A stretch of 48,364 nt of DNA from JADJLQ01 sp034439915 (GCA_034439915.1 JAWXBI010000006.1:1-48364); one strand, 5' to 3'. Shown: positions 7,117 to 16,624, counted from the first letter of the stretch. The notes: generated by a model not told the origin, from the letters alone. A program made the numbers and translations.

Positions 7117-9129
7117 ATGAATCGCCTTCAATATGAAACCAGCCCTTATTTGCTTCAACATCAAACCAATCCCGTAGATTGGTATCCCTGGGGGGAAGAG
7201 GCATTAAAAAAATCAAAATCAGAAGACAAACCGATTTTACTCAGCATAGGCTATAGCAGTTGTCACTGGTGTCATGTGATGGAAAGGGAATCATTCACCG
7301 ATCCGGTAGTCGCAGGGTTTATGAATGCCCATTTTGTCAACATCAAACTGGATAGGGAAGAACGTCCGGACCTGGATAAAATTTATATGGACGCTGTAGT
7401 GGCTATATCCGGGTCAGGGGGCTGGCCTTTGAATTGTTTCCTCACCCCTGACCTGATGCCTTTTTATGGAGGAACTTATTTTCCTCCCCAGCAAGCCCAT
7501 CAAAGGCCGTCATGGTCCCAGGTATTGAACCATATTCATAAAATCTATACCCAACAAAAGGATCAGGTACTCGAACAGGCTTTCCGTCTGAAACAGTATT
7601 TAGAATCTTCCGGACAGACCTTGTACCAAATAAAAAATGAACCCGGTCAGGAGAATTTATCAGCTATCGAACTGGGTCGGAAAATGGCTTTGAAATTTAA
7701 AGTTCGGTTTGATAAGGAATGTGGCGGCTTTGGCCACGCACCTAAGTTCCCGGCTACGATGAGTATCCAGTTTCTGTTTGATTATTATTTTTTTTCCGGC
7801 GAAACCATTTATCTGGAACATGCATTTTTTTCATTAGACCATATGGCATATGGGGGTATGTATGATCAGTTGGGGGGAGGTTTTTCAAGATATGCTACGG
7901 ATCGGGAATGGAACATCCCGCACTTTGAAAAAATGCTTTACGACAATGCCCAACTCCTCAGGGTATACAGCCTGGCTTTTAAGATCAGACCCAAAGAAAT
8001 CTATGGACAAATCGTTGAGGAGACCACTCAATGGCTGATTCGTGAAATGAAAGCTCCGGACGGGGGCTATTACAGTGCCATCGATGCAGACAGTGAACAT
8101 CAGGAAGGAAAATTTTACATCTGGGAATATGAAGAACTTAAATCCCTATTAACTCTTGAAGAATGGACCCTGTTTCTTTCGGTTTATCACATCTTGCCTG
8201 AAGGCAACTGGAAAGACCCCTTTCATGAACAGGCAAATCCGGTCAATATTCTTTGGATAAAACAGGAAGCCAGGGGTTTGCCGGTCCTGCATTCAACCGA
8301 ATTAAAATTAATAAAAGAAAAACTGGTGAACCATCGCGCAGCGCGGGTAAGGCCCCTGACCGATACCAAACAACTTATTGGGTGGAATGCTCTTCTTTGC
8401 ATGGGTTATCTGGAAGCCTACTCCGTTTTTCAAAAAAACATTTATTTGGAAGAAGCCCAGGGCATACTTGGGTTTATTAAAACTAACGGAGTTGCCGGTG
8501 CCCACCACTATCTCCATCAAAAAAACAGTCCGATCCCGGCAATGCTGGATGATATGGCATATCATCTCTCTGCATTAATTCAAAGCTACACCACTACCGG
8601 AAATTCAGAGGATTTGAATCTGGCCATGGTCTTGATGGATGAAGTGATGAATACCTATTACGATAAGGATAAGCATTCTTTTTTGTATTCGATCTCCGGC
8701 AACGATCTTATCGCACCGGCCAATGACCTTTATGATAACACCATGCCTTCAGCGGTCGGTATGATGGCATTTAATCTGGTGCGACTCGGCAGGCTGGCGC
8801 ACCGCGAGGATTATGAAAAGCTAAGTGATGAATTGATCCTAAAACTGAAACCGTCTATACTGCGTTATCCGGAATCCTTGAGTTTTTGGGCGGGAATGTT
8901 GATCAATCATACCCTGGGATGGTTAGAGGTCAAATTGGGGAACGAGCAAAAAAACCTATTGTCGGAGTTATTAAAAATATTTATTCCTTCGGTAATCATT
9001 CATCCCGGAATACAGGAGGATAAAGGAATTTCTTTTTGCCATTCCTTTTCTTGTGAAATGCCAGTGGATTCAATTCAGGAATTTCGTTTACTTTTAAACA
9101 AGCATTACCATCCGAATGAAAATATATAA
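7117..9129 (+). CDS. thioredoxin-domain protein, YyaL/SPATA20 (DUF255) family
   Basis: The 670-residue length matches the YyaL/SPATA20 family: an N-terminal thioredoxin-like domain followed by an alpha/alpha-barrel resembling six-hairpin glycosidases. The start YETSPYLLQHQTNPVDWYPW is the family signature. The redox-type motif C49-HW-C52 sits in SSCHWCHVMERESF, and GGWPLNCFLTPDLMPF follows. The barrel part contains GGFGHAPKFP, GGGFSRYATDREWNIPHFEKM and DADSEHQEGKFY. The biochemical function of the family is unsettled. No signal peptide, so cytoplasmic. It overlaps the following PorP/SprF-like gene by 14 bases, and a good promoter-like element lies immediately upstream. Confidence 0.92.
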   Translation: MNRLQYETSPYLLQHQTNPVDWYPWGEEALKKSKSEDKPILLSIGYSSCHWCHVMERESFTDPVVAGFMNAHFVNIKLDREERPDLDKIYMDAVVAISGSGGWPLNCFLTPDLMPFYGGTYFPPQQAHQRPSWSQVLNHIHKIYTQQKDQVLEQAFRLKQYLESSGQTLYQIKNEPGQENLSAIELGRKMALKFKVRFDKECGGFGHAPKFPATMSIQFLFDYYFFSGETIYLEHAFFSLDHMAYGGMYDQLGGGFSRYATDREWNIPHFEKMLYDNAQLLRVYSLAFKIRPKEIYGQIVEETTQWLIREMKAPDGGYYSAIDADSEHQEGKFYIWEYEELKSLLTLEEWTLFLSVYHILPEGNWKDPFHEQANPVNILWIKQEARGLPVLHSTELKLIKEKLVNHRAARVRPLTDTKQLIGWNALLCMGYLEAYSVFQKNIYLEEAQGILGFIKTNGVAGAHHYLHQKNSPIPAMLDDMAYHLSALIQSYTTTGNSEDLNLAMVLMDEVMNTYYDKDKHSFLYSISGNDLIAPANDLYDNTMPSAVGMMAFNLVRLGRLAHREDYEKLSDELILKLKPSILRYPESLSFWAGMLINHTLGWLEVKLGNEQKNLLSELLKIFIPSVIIHPGIQEDKGISFCHSFSCEMPVDSIQEFRLLLNKHYHPNENI

Positions 9130-10087
9130 GGGGTTATTGGGCTTTATTATTGGGTTTCTTCCGGTTTTATCGGGAGCCCAGGAAAGCAGCCAGTATACCT
9201 TGTTTATGTTTCATAAATATGCCATGAACCCGGCTTATGCCGGCCTGGAATCAACCTTGAGTGTCACAGGTGGTTATCGGGCGCAATGGCAGGAATTGGC
9301 CGGTAATCCAACCAGTCGCCTGGTCCATGCCCACCTGCCTTTGTATTACGTGAAAGGGGCTGCTGGGCTCAAATTGGAACAGGAGACGTTTGGGGTGGAA
9401 AAAACCCTCAGGGCTTCGTTGTCCTACAATTATGTATATGAAAGCCAGATCGGAATTTTTTCTTTTGGAATGGGTTTGGGTTTTATTCAAAAAAGTCTGG
9501 ATGGCAGTCAATTGCGGACGCCGGGTGGCCGGTATGAAGGAGGTATTATCCTGCATCAGGATGACATTTTATTTGAATCGCAGCTAAGTGGATTGGCCCC
9601 TCTGATTTCAACCGGGATTTATTTTGCCCAGGACAAGCTTGAATTGGGATTGTCATTGGACAACTTTCAAACGCCTACCATCAAATTCAATAGGGGAAAA
9701 TCTTCTTATTCCATCCCTCCCCGGCTCAATTTTTACGGGGAATACCGCTTGGATATCAGCGAAGAATTGGTCATTACCCCTGCATTGTTGATCAAATCTG
9801 ATTTTGACCGGGTTCAGGCAGATTTTGCCGCTGTCGCCTCGATTAACCGCACAATTTCTGCTGGTCTGGGGTTCAGAGGATATTCACAAAATACCCTGGA
9901 TGCTATAACGGTGATTGGAGGGTTGAGGGTGAACCCACAAATTCAAATCGTTTACGGGTTGGATCTTTCGTTATCCCCGATTAAAGACTATCATCAGGGT
10001 ACCCACGAATTAATGATCAACTATAATTTGAATAAGAAAATAGGGGGGATCGAAAAGGAACCCATCATATTTAACCCCAGATACTAA
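9116..10087 (+). CDS. type IX secretion outer-membrane protein, PorP/SprF family
   Basis: Outer-membrane barrel of the PorP/SprF family, which works with the T9SS and often with a particular large substrate. A signal peptide (MKIYKGLLGFIIGFLPVLSGAQ) is followed by the hallmark QYTLFMFHKYAMNPAYAG and GYRAQWQ. The usual later features (amphipathic strands, GLGFRGY, GGLRVNPQIQIVYGLDLS) are present. The 323-residue length is typical. Its ATG lies inside the end of the preceding gene (14-base overlap), and it is followed by a gap of about 200 bases before gldK, as in many Bacteroidota T9SS loci. Confidence 0.92.
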   Translation: MKIYKGLLGFIIGFLPVLSGAQESSQYTLFMFHKYAMNPAYAGLESTLSVTGGYRAQWQELAGNPTSRLVHAHLPLYYVKGAAGLKLEQETFGVEKTLRASLSYNYVYESQIGIFSFGMGLGFIQKSLDGSQLRTPGGRYEGGIILHQDDILFESQLSGLAPLISTGIYFAQDKLELGLSLDNFQTPTIKFNRGKSSYSIPPRLNFYGEYRLDISEELVITPALLIKSDFDRVQADFAAVASINRTISAGLGFRGYSQNTLDAITVIGGLRVNPQIQIVYGLDLSLSPIKDYHQGTHELMINYNLNKKIGGIEKEPIIFNPRY

Positions 10088-10245
10088 ATCTTGTTTTTTT
10101 TAACTAAAGTTTAATATAGTCAGGCATGATTCGTGTAATATGTCCGGAGAACAGCCGTTTATTATCTTAAGGGACAGGATCTTGTAATCAAAGTACCTAA
10201 ATGAAATCATTCTAAAATTTTAGTTACAATTAGATGACAAGAAAG

Positions 10246-10253
10246 TATCTTTA
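10246..10253 (+). promoter_or_regulatory. putative gldKLMN promoter -7 element TATCTTTA
   Basis: Seven of eight bases match TAnnTTTG, about 35-40 bases before gldK. A TTAC lies 18 bases upstream as a weak -33 box. It is the best candidate promoter in the gap before the four-gene gld block. Confidence 0.4.
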
Positions 10254-10286
10254 CGCCCAAATTTTTATTGAGCCAGTATTTTGAAA

Positions 10287-11534
10287 ATGAAGAACATGAA
10301 TCGAAAAGCGTTGAGATGGAGTGTAAGTGCGCTCTTTCTGTTAGTATTATTTGCCTGTGGGGGGAATAAACAATCGGGATACCTCGTAGGCAGCAGTGAC
10401 CGACCAAAATGGAAGGGGATAAATCCTTATGGGATGGTATATATTCCTTCCGGAACCTTACATGTAGGGCAGAGTGACCAGGATATTTTCAGTTCATATG
10501 TTCAAAAGCCCAAATCCATTTCGATTTCCGGTTTCTATATGGATGATACGGAGATCACTAATAATGAATATCGCGAGTTTGTAGAATTTGTGATCGACTC
10601 CCTGGCGCATACCCTGATGGGTGATATCATTGAAAACGAAGATGGCTCTACCTCCATAGATTGGGAATTGCCCATTGATTGGTCAGCTGAAGAACTCAGT
10701 GAATTGTTTTATCAGGGGGAAGACCGGCTTGGGGGTAATGAAATCGATATTCACAAATTAATCTATACACATTCCTGGTTTGATCTGCGGGGAGCAGCGG
10801 CTAATCCAAAGGCCCCTAGAAGGTCGTTTATAAAGAAGGAATCGACGGCAATTTATCCGGATACCCTCGTGTGGATAAGGGATTTTGCCTATTCTTACAA
10901 TGATCCTATCGCCAGAAACTATTTCTGGCATCCAGCTTATGATGATTATCCGGTTGTCGGAGTCAATTGGCAGATGGCTAATGCCTTCAGCAACTGGAGG
11001 ACTCAAATGTGGAACTCCAACCGCCCGGACGAGGTTAATTCCGAAGGTTTCCGACTGCCTACAGAATATGAATGGGAATATGCGGCCCGTGGGAAAAAAG
11101 AGCTTGCGCCCTATCCCTGGGGTGGATATTATGTGCGCAATGCAAAAGGATGTTTGTTGGCTAATTTTAAGCCCGGCCGGGGTAATTATCCGGAGGACGG
11201 TGGTCAATATACCGTGGAAGTACATTCCTATTTCCCAAATGAATATGGATTGTTCAATATGTCCGGTAATGTAGCAGAGTGGACGAAGACCGCTTATTTT
11301 GACAATGCCAATAATTACACCCACGACATGAATCCGGATATTCAGTATGAAGCCAAACCCGGTGATCCTGATGTATACAAACGCAAAGTAATCCGTGGCG
11401 GGTCGTGGAAAGATATATCCTATTACCTTCAAAATGGCACCCGTACCTATGAGTATCAGGATACCACCAAATCTTACATTGGATTCAGAAATGTATTATC
11501 CTTTTTGGGTAGATCAATCAATGATTTCAAATAG
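10287..11534 (+). CDS. gldK: gliding motility / T9SS lipoprotein GldK (PorK)
   Basis: GldK/PorK forms, with GldN/PorN, the periplasmic ring of the type IX secretion machine attached to the outer membrane. The lipoprotein signal ends LVLFACGGN (Cys near residue 24). The body is an FGE/SUMF1-type fold: GMVYIPSGTLHVG, YMDDTEITNNEYREF, VNWQMANAFSNWR, GFRLPTEYEWEYAARG, NMSGNVAEWT and KVIRGGSWKD. It is followed by gldL, gldM and gldN in the canonical order. Start: ATG 10287 is preferred over TTG 10281; ATG 10296 is also possible. The catalytic Cys pair of true formylglycine enzymes is not evident, as expected for a structural paralogue. Confidence 0.95.
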   Translation: MKNMNRKALRWSVSALFLLVLFACGGNKQSGYLVGSSDRPKWKGINPYGMVYIPSGTLHVGQSDQDIFSSYVQKPKSISISGFYMDDTEITNNEYREFVEFVIDSLAHTLMGDIIENEDGSTSIDWELPIDWSAEELSELFYQGEDRLGGNEIDIHKLIYTHSWFDLRGAAANPKAPRRSFIKKESTAIYPDTLVWIRDFAYSYNDPIARNYFWHPAYDDYPVVGVNWQMANAFSNWRTQMWNSNRPDEVNSEGFRLPTEYEWEYAARGKKELAPYPWGGYYVRNAKGCLLANFKPGRGNYPEDGGQYTVEVHSYFPNEYGLFNMSGNVAEWTKTAYFDNANNYTHDMNPDIQYEAKPGDPDVYKRKVIRGGSWKDISYYLQNGTRTYEYQDTTKSYIGFRNVLSFLGRSINDFK

Positions 11535-11608
11535 GATACTTACCGGATCCCTTCTACCCTCATATTATTTTACAACTTAAATTAATAAATCTAAACCTCT
11601 ATTTCAAT

Positions 11609-12550
11609 ATGGCAACCTGGTATAAAACAACTTCTTTCAAATATCTCAAAAATCTGGTTATCGGAGTAGGAGCATCCCTGGTGATGATTGGCGCACTTTT
11701 TAAAATTGAAAGTCTGCCCAATTCCAGTTTATATCTTACCATCGGGCTCGTGACCGAAGCCATCTTGTTCCTTGTATTAGGACTATTGCCCCCGGATAAA
11801 GATTATTACTGGGAAAAATTATACCCGGGACTGGAGGATTACCATTCCGATGTCCCTGCGATCTTACCGGGTTTCGGAGCCGTGGACGGCAAAAAATTGC
11901 CCCGCCAGCTGAATGGAGAATTAGTCGAAAATCAATTGGGCGGCATGCTCACTGAACTGCAATTGATGAGTAAAAGCATGTCTTCCCTTAAAGCCCTCCA
12001 GGAAGTGGATTTCAGCCAGACCAAACAACAGCTTAAATCGGTCGGTGATTTTTATTCGAAAATGAATGAAGCCTTTATGGCTCTGCAGGGTTCGGTAGAA
12101 GATGCCAAAAAAACACAGCATGAACTGGGCATATTGTCAAAAAGCCTGAGTACAATGAATGGATCTTATACTAAAATGAATGAGACTTTTGCAGCCCTTC
12201 AGGGTTCCGCGGATGATGCCAAAAAGACTCAGCAGGAACTGGGAGTACTGTCAAAAAGCCTGAGCACAATGAATGGATCTTATACTAAAATGAATGAGAC
12301 TTTTGCAGCCCTTCAGGGTTCCGCGGATGATGCCAAAAAGACACAGCAGGAATTGGGAGTACTGTCAAAAAGCCTGAGCTCATTGAACGGATCCTATTCT
12401 AAAATTACCGATACTTTCACCTCCCTGCAGTCTTCTGCAGATGATGCTAAACGAACCCAGGAACAACTTAATATGCTGGCTAAAAACCTGTCCTCTATGA
12501 ATAAAGTATATGGCAATGTGTTGTCGGCTATGACAGTAAAAGATCATTAA
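11609..12550 (+). CDS. gldL: gliding motility / T9SS inner-membrane motor protein GldL (PorL)
   Basis: GldL and GldM form the proton-driven inner-membrane motor of the T9SS. The N-terminus carries two membrane helices (about 16-35 and 43-63) with the conserved charged residue context GALFKIE and TEAILFLVLG. Then PPDKDYYWEKLYPGL leads into a long cytoplasmic helical region. From residue 152 this region is built from a 38-residue repeat (MNETFAALQGS...NGSYTK), three full copies and a partial fourth. Total length is 313 residues, like PorL but longer than some GldL proteins. Copies 2 and 3 are nearly identical at DNA level. Confidence 0.95.
   Translation: MATWYKTTSFKYLKNLVIGVGASLVMIGALFKIESLPNSSLYLTIGLVTEAILFLVLGLLPPDKDYYWEKLYPGLEDYHSDVPAILPGFGAVDGKKLPRQLNGELVENQLGGMLTELQLMSKSMSSLKALQEVDFSQTKQQLKSVGDFYSKMNEAFMALQGSVEDAKKTQHELGILSKSLSTMNGSYTKMNETFAALQGSADDAKKTQQELGVLSKSLSTMNGSYTKMNETFAALQGSADDAKKTQQELGVLSKSLSSLNGSYSKITDTFTSLQSSADDAKRTQEQLNMLAKNLSSMNKVYGNVLSAMTVKDH
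12062..12508 (+). repeat. 114-bp tandem repeats inside gldL
   Basis: In-frame 114-base units start at 12062, 12176 and 12290, with a diverged partial fourth from 12404. Units 2 and 3 differ at only a few positions, concentrated in the 3' half; unit 1 is more diverged. Each unit encodes 38 residues of predicted helix. The near-identity of two neighbours indicates a recent duplication or gene conversion. Confidence 0.9.
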
Positions 12551-12594
12551 ATCAGTAACCTAAAAATTATTTTTAGTCCATTTTAATCTGATCC

Positions 12595-14163
12595 ATGTCT
12601 ATACCTAAGCAACCCCGGCAGTTAATGATCAACCTGATGTATCTGGTCCTTACTGCCTTGCTCGCACTCAATGTATCTGCAGAAATTTTTAATGCCTTTC
12701 GTGTCGTGAATGATGGATTGAAAAAAAGCAACACGGTACTGGATGATGCAAATAATAAGGTTCCGGGCGAAGTAGATAAGCTGGCCAGAAAAGACGAAGC
12801 TAACCTCAGAAAATATGCGGACCGTGCTATCCCTACCCGGGCTTTGAGTAAAGAATTTAACGATTATGTCCAAAGTATAATTGATTCCATGGTGAATGAA
12901 ACCGGAGGATATGAAACTATTCAAAATACCGGTGTGACCCATCTGGTGGGAGAAAAAAATAAGGATGTAACTACCCGTTATCTGGTTGGAAAAAATCCGG
13001 CTTCGAACAGCGGAAAAGGAGCGGAACTGGAGCAAAAAATTGTAGACACAAAAAATAAATTTCTTGAATTTATTGACCCGGCCGATCGCGATGCTTTCAT
13101 CGCTAAGATATCAATGAATGTGGATTCCGCCTGGAGAGCGACCAAGAAAAAGAACTGGGCTCATTTTAATTTTTATCAAATGCCCCTGGGTGCAACCTTG
13201 CCAATCCTCAATAAATTACAGAATGACGCCAAAAGTACCGAGGCTGCTGTATTAAATTATTTAATGAGTAAAGTGGGAGGGGAAGATATACGTTTTGACA
13301 AATATCAGGTCGTATCTGCTCCAAAAAAGGGATATATCATTTCCGGCGAAAAATATGAAGCGGACCTGTACCTCAGCGCATCTTCATCCAATGTGGGTAC
13401 CAATATGTCTGCCCTGGTTAATGGTGCAAGTGTGCCGGTGGTAGATGGGGTAGCCAAATATTCCACCATACCTGCCGGAGTAGGAGTAAAAAAATATTCT
13501 GTGCGGTTTTCTGTAGTCAATCCGGTGACCGGGCAAACGACTACCTCTGAAAATCAGTTTGAATATGAAGTAGGAGAACGATCAGTGACCGTATCAGCAG
13601 CCAAAATGAATGTGCTGTACAAAGGTGTTGAAAACCCGATTGAAGTTTCTGCCGCAGGCATCTCCAGCAATAAAATTAATGTGTCCTTTGACGGTCCCGG
13701 GACTATCTCCCGGAATTCAGACGGGACTTACTCGCTGACCCTTGCCAACTCTGCCAAACCGGGTACTCAAGGCACCGTAATTGTTACTGCCGAAGGGGCA
13801 GGTGCGAGCCGGAAAGCTTTTCGTATAAAGGCTATTCCAGACCCTATACCGAGGATAGGAGGTATCCGGGAAAACCGGGTGGGCAATGGAGAATTCAGAG
13901 CCCAGCTCGGAATTGCTGCTGTGCTTGAAAACTTTGATTTTGATGCCAAATGTGATATAGCCGGTTTTACGGTGACCCGGGCTTCCAGGGGGGAAGATAT
14001 TATGGAAGCCCCAAATCCCGGATCCAGGTTTGCCGGTGAAGCTATGCGGATTATTTCGATGGCAAAACCCGGTAATTCTTATATATTTTCCAATATCCGT
14101 TGCAGGTGCCCAGGGGATGAGGTCAACAGAAAATTAACGGATATCTATGTCTTAATACAATAG
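12595..14163 (+). CDS. gldM: gliding motility / T9SS motor protein GldM (PorM)
   Basis: GldM is the rotor-type partner of GldL: one N-terminal membrane helix (about residues 11-29, LMINLMYLVLTALLALNVSA) and a long periplasmic part made of stacked domains reaching the GldK/N ring. The start MSIPKQPRQLMINLMYLVLTALLAL is characteristic of the family. A helical D1 region (about 35-215) is followed by beta-rich Ig-like domains. The 522-residue length is normal. It lies 44 bases after gldL and only 3 bases before gldN. Confidence 0.95.
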   Translation: MSIPKQPRQLMINLMYLVLTALLALNVSAEIFNAFRVVNDGLKKSNTVLDDANNKVPGEVDKLARKDEANLRKYADRAIPTRALSKEFNDYVQSIIDSMVNETGGYETIQNTGVTHLVGEKNKDVTTRYLVGKNPASNSGKGAELEQKIVDTKNKFLEFIDPADRDAFIAKISMNVDSAWRATKKKNWAHFNFYQMPLGATLPILNKLQNDAKSTEAAVLNYLMSKVGGEDIRFDKYQVVSAPKKGYIISGEKYEADLYLSASSSNVGTNMSALVNGASVPVVDGVAKYSTIPAGVGVKKYSVRFSVVNPVTGQTTTSENQFEYEVGERSVTVSAAKMNVLYKGVENPIEVSAAGISSNKINVSFDGPGTISRNSDGTYSLTLANSAKPGTQGTVIVTAEGAGASRKAFRIKAIPDPIPRIGGIRENRVGNGEFRAQLGIAAVLENFDFDAKCDIAGFTVTRASRGEDIMEAPNPGSRFAGEAMRIISMAKPGNSYIFSNIRCRCPGDEVNRKLTDIYVLIQ

Positions 14164-14166
14164 GTT

Positions 14167-15018
14167 ATGAAAAAATTAAATTTAGTTTTATTCTTCCTGA
14201 CAGGAATCCTGGCGCTTTCTGAGGCCCAAAGGCCGGAGAGTGTGATTACAGAAGCCAGTGAACCCATTGACAGCAGTATTTTTATGGATGATATTGTCAA
14301 GAGAAGGACTATTGTCGATCAACGGGTACTACCCTATGAGGGGCTGCGTGAAGCGGATATTCCCTGGGAAAAAAGGGTATGGCAGGTAATCGATGTCCGT
14401 GAAAAAATGAACTTGGCTTTTGTTTATCCCAAACAACCTTTGTTTCAAATCCTGAACGATGCGGCTACCAGTGGAATGGTGGCTGCTTTCCGAGAGGAAG
14501 ATTTTAAAGAATTTATGCAAGCCGTTGAAATTGAAGGCATGATGTTTTCCATGGATACGATTCAGGTTATAGATCCCGAAACCTACGAAACTAAGACTCA
14601 AATAGTCAAAAATGAGATCAGCTCGGCAAGCATTAAGTTTTTCAGGATTAAAGAGATTTGGTTTTTTGACCGGGAAGCTTCCCGGATGAGGGTAAGGATT
14701 CTGGGCATTGCACCCATCAGGGAAAGGATAATAGCCGGTAAAGCAGAAGAACAAGCCATGTATTGGCTTTATTATCCTCAAATCAGAGATATCCTGGCAC
14801 GCCACCGGGCGTTCAACGACTTTAATGATGCCTCCCCGCTCAGTTGGGATGATGTGTTTGAAATGAGAAGGTTTTCCAGTTACATCTATAAAGAAAGCAA
14901 CGCACAGGACCTGAGATTAAAAGATTTTTTCCCACTGGATGGAGTAGCCCGATTACGGGAAGGTGAAAAAATCAAGAATAAGTTATTCAATTTTGAACAA
15001 GATCTCTGGGAATATTAA
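14167..15018 (+). CDS. gldN: gliding motility / T9SS periplasmic ring protein GldN (PorN)
   Basis: GldN/PorN pairs with GldK in the outer-membrane-associated ring. A signal peptide (MKKLNLVLFFLTGILALSEAQ) is followed by typical family segments: DIVKRRTIVDQRVLPYEG, DIPWEKRVWQVIDVREKMN, AFREEDF, IKEIWFFDREASRM, RILGIAP and WLYYPQIRDILARHRAFN. The C-terminus carries WDDVFEMRRFSSYIYKESN. The 283-residue length is slightly short but complete. It ends the operon; a strong hairpin terminator follows 24 bases later. Confidence 0.95.
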   Translation: MKKLNLVLFFLTGILALSEAQRPESVITEASEPIDSSIFMDDIVKRRTIVDQRVLPYEGLREADIPWEKRVWQVIDVREKMNLAFVYPKQPLFQILNDAATSGMVAAFREEDFKEFMQAVEIEGMMFSMDTIQVIDPETYETKTQIVKNEISSASIKFFRIKEIWFFDREASRMRVRILGIAPIRERIIAGKAEEQAMYWLYYPQIRDILARHRAFNDFNDASPLSWDDVFEMRRFSSYIYKESNAQDLRLKDFFPLDGVARLREGEKIKNKLFNFEQDLWEY

Positions 15019-15042
15019 TCCTCAGCGCATTTAATAAAATCT

Positions 15043-15077
15043 AAAACCGGGATTGATTCAATCACCGGTTTTTTTTT
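15043..15077 (+). terminator. rho-independent terminator after gldN
   Basis: The stem AAAACCGG-GATTGA pairs with TCAATCACCGGTTTT (one bulged base) and is followed by a run of T. The A-rich left flank means it could also stop the convergent aldehyde dehydrogenase transcript. Confidence 0.85.
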
Positions 15078-15100
15078 GCGCCCGGCATAAAATAAAGCAC

Positions 15101-16624
15101 TTAGAGTATAAATTTTATCCCCTGGGCCAGTGGAAGTTCATCGGAATAGTTAATGGTATTCGTTTGACGCCTCATGTAGGCTTTCCAGGCATCCGATCCA
15201 CTTTCCCTTCCTCCTCCGGTTTCTTTTTCTCCGCCAAATGCCCCTCCGATCTCTGCTCCGCTGGTACCAATGTTGACGTTGGCAATTCCACAATCTGACC
15301 CACGGGCAGATAAAAACCATTCCGACTCCTGGAGATCATTGGTCAATATTGCCGATGATAAACCCTGAGGAACTTCATTTTGGATAGCAATGGCCTCACG
15401 CAGGTTTTGATATTTCATTACATATAAAATAGGGGCGAACGTTTCCTGGCTGACTATTTCCATTTTGGAGTCTACCTCTGCCAGGCAGGGCCTGACATAA
15501 CATCCACTCTCATAACCTTTGCCAACTAATATCCCTGCCGGGGTCAATAACCTTCCCCCTTCGGATTTTATTTTTTTCAAAGCTGCTGTATACGTTTGTA
15601 CCGCAGCGCGATCTATGAGAGGTCCCACGTGGTTTTTTTGGTCCAGGGGATCTCCGATCCTGAGTTGACGATATGACTTGACCAGGGCCTTGACGACCTG
15701 CTCATAGCGACTTTCATGTATAATCAGCCTTCTCGTAGATGTACACCGTTGCCCGGCTGTACCCACAGCGCCAAAAACCACGCTGCTCAGAATGAGTTTG
15801 GGATCTGCAGTTGGTGTAATAATAATCGCATTATTTCCACCGAGTTCCAGGAGGCATTTACCCAGCCGGGCAGCAACAGCTTGTCCGACCTCTCTTCCCA
15901 TTTTTACACTGCCGGTCGCACTGACTAGTGCTATTCTGGTATCCTGGGTCATCCAGCTTCCAACGGTGCGGTCGCCTTGAATCATATTAACCACCCCTTC
16001 GGGAACCCGATTGACTTTCAGGACATCCTGGATGATATGCATTATCGCTATGGCACATAATGGGGTTTTTTCACTGGGTTTCCATATGGTCGTATTGCCG
16101 CATATCAGTGCCAGCATGGCATTCCAACTCCAGACTGCAACCGGGAAGTTAAATGCTGAAATGATGCCTACCACGCCTAATGGATGCCATTGTTCATACA
16201 TACGATGCAGGGGTCGTTCGCTGTGCATGGTCAGTCCATAAAGCTGACGCGACAGTCCAGCCGCAAAATCACAGATATCGATGATTTCCTGTACTTCACC
16301 TTTGCCCTCCTGCAAGCTTTTACCCATTTCATACGACACTAATTGGCCTAATGCCTCTTTATGGGCTCTGAAAGCATTACCCATTTGTCTGACCAGGTCG
16401 CCGCGTTTTGGGGCAGGCCAGGATTGCCAGGTTATCTGGGCTTGACGGGCGGCCAGGACTACTTTTTCCCAGTCTTCAAAATTAGCCTGGGCAACCTGTC
16501 CGATGAGCTTACCGTCCACAGGGGAAAAAGAGCTGATTTTATAGACGTGCTGCCCACCCCAAGCCAAACCGGTGCTAAAGGCCGGATTGACTTTTTTTAG
16601 TTTTAGTTTTTGGGTAAACATCAT
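15101..16624 (-). CDS. NAD-dependent aldehyde dehydrogenase, ALDH7/antiquitin type
   Basis: Oxidises a semialdehyde to the acid; ALDH7 members typically act on alpha-aminoadipic semialdehyde (piperideine-6-carboxylate) in lysine breakdown. Visible landmarks are the conserved substrate/cofactor region SAFNFPVAVWSWNAMLALICGN and the catalytic Glu in LLELGGNNAI. The catalytic Cys lies in GTAGQRCTSTRR, and the C-terminal ELPLAQGIKF is diagnostic of the ALDH7 group. Homology begins at KLKLKKVNPAFSTG, so I place the start at the ATG pair 16624/16621 rather than the ATG at 16657, which adds 11 unconserved residues. No lysine-catabolism partners are adjacent, so the substrate is inferred. Confidence 0.88.
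   Translation of the reverse strand: MMFTQKLKLKKVNPAFSTGLAWGGQHVYKISSFSPVDGKLIGQVAQANFEDWEKVVLAARQAQITWQSWPAPKRGDLVRQMGNAFRAHKEALGQLVSYEMGKSLQEGKGEVQEIIDICDFAAGLSRQLYGLTMHSERPLHRMYEQWHPLGVVGIISAFNFPVAVWSWNAMLALICGNTTIWKPSEKTPLCAIAIMHIIQDVLKVNRVPEGVVNMIQGDRTVGSWMTQDTRIALVSATGSVKMGREVGQAVAARLGKCLLELGGNNAIIITPTADPKLILSSVVFGAVGTAGQRCTSTRRLIIHESRYEQVVKALVKSYRQLRIGDPLDQKNHVGPLIDRAAVQTYTAALKKIKSEGGRLLTPAGILVGKGYESGCYVRPCLAEVDSKMEIVSQETFAPILYVMKYQNLREAIAIQNEVPQGLSSAILTNDLQESEWFLSARGSDCGIANVNIGTSGAEIGGAFGGEKETGGGRESGSDAWKAYMRRQTNTINYSDELPLAQGIKFIL

Noticed and set aside
10758..11432. 224-residue open frame opposite gldK
   Set aside because: It lies wholly inside a well-supported gene on the other strand and has no recognisable features.
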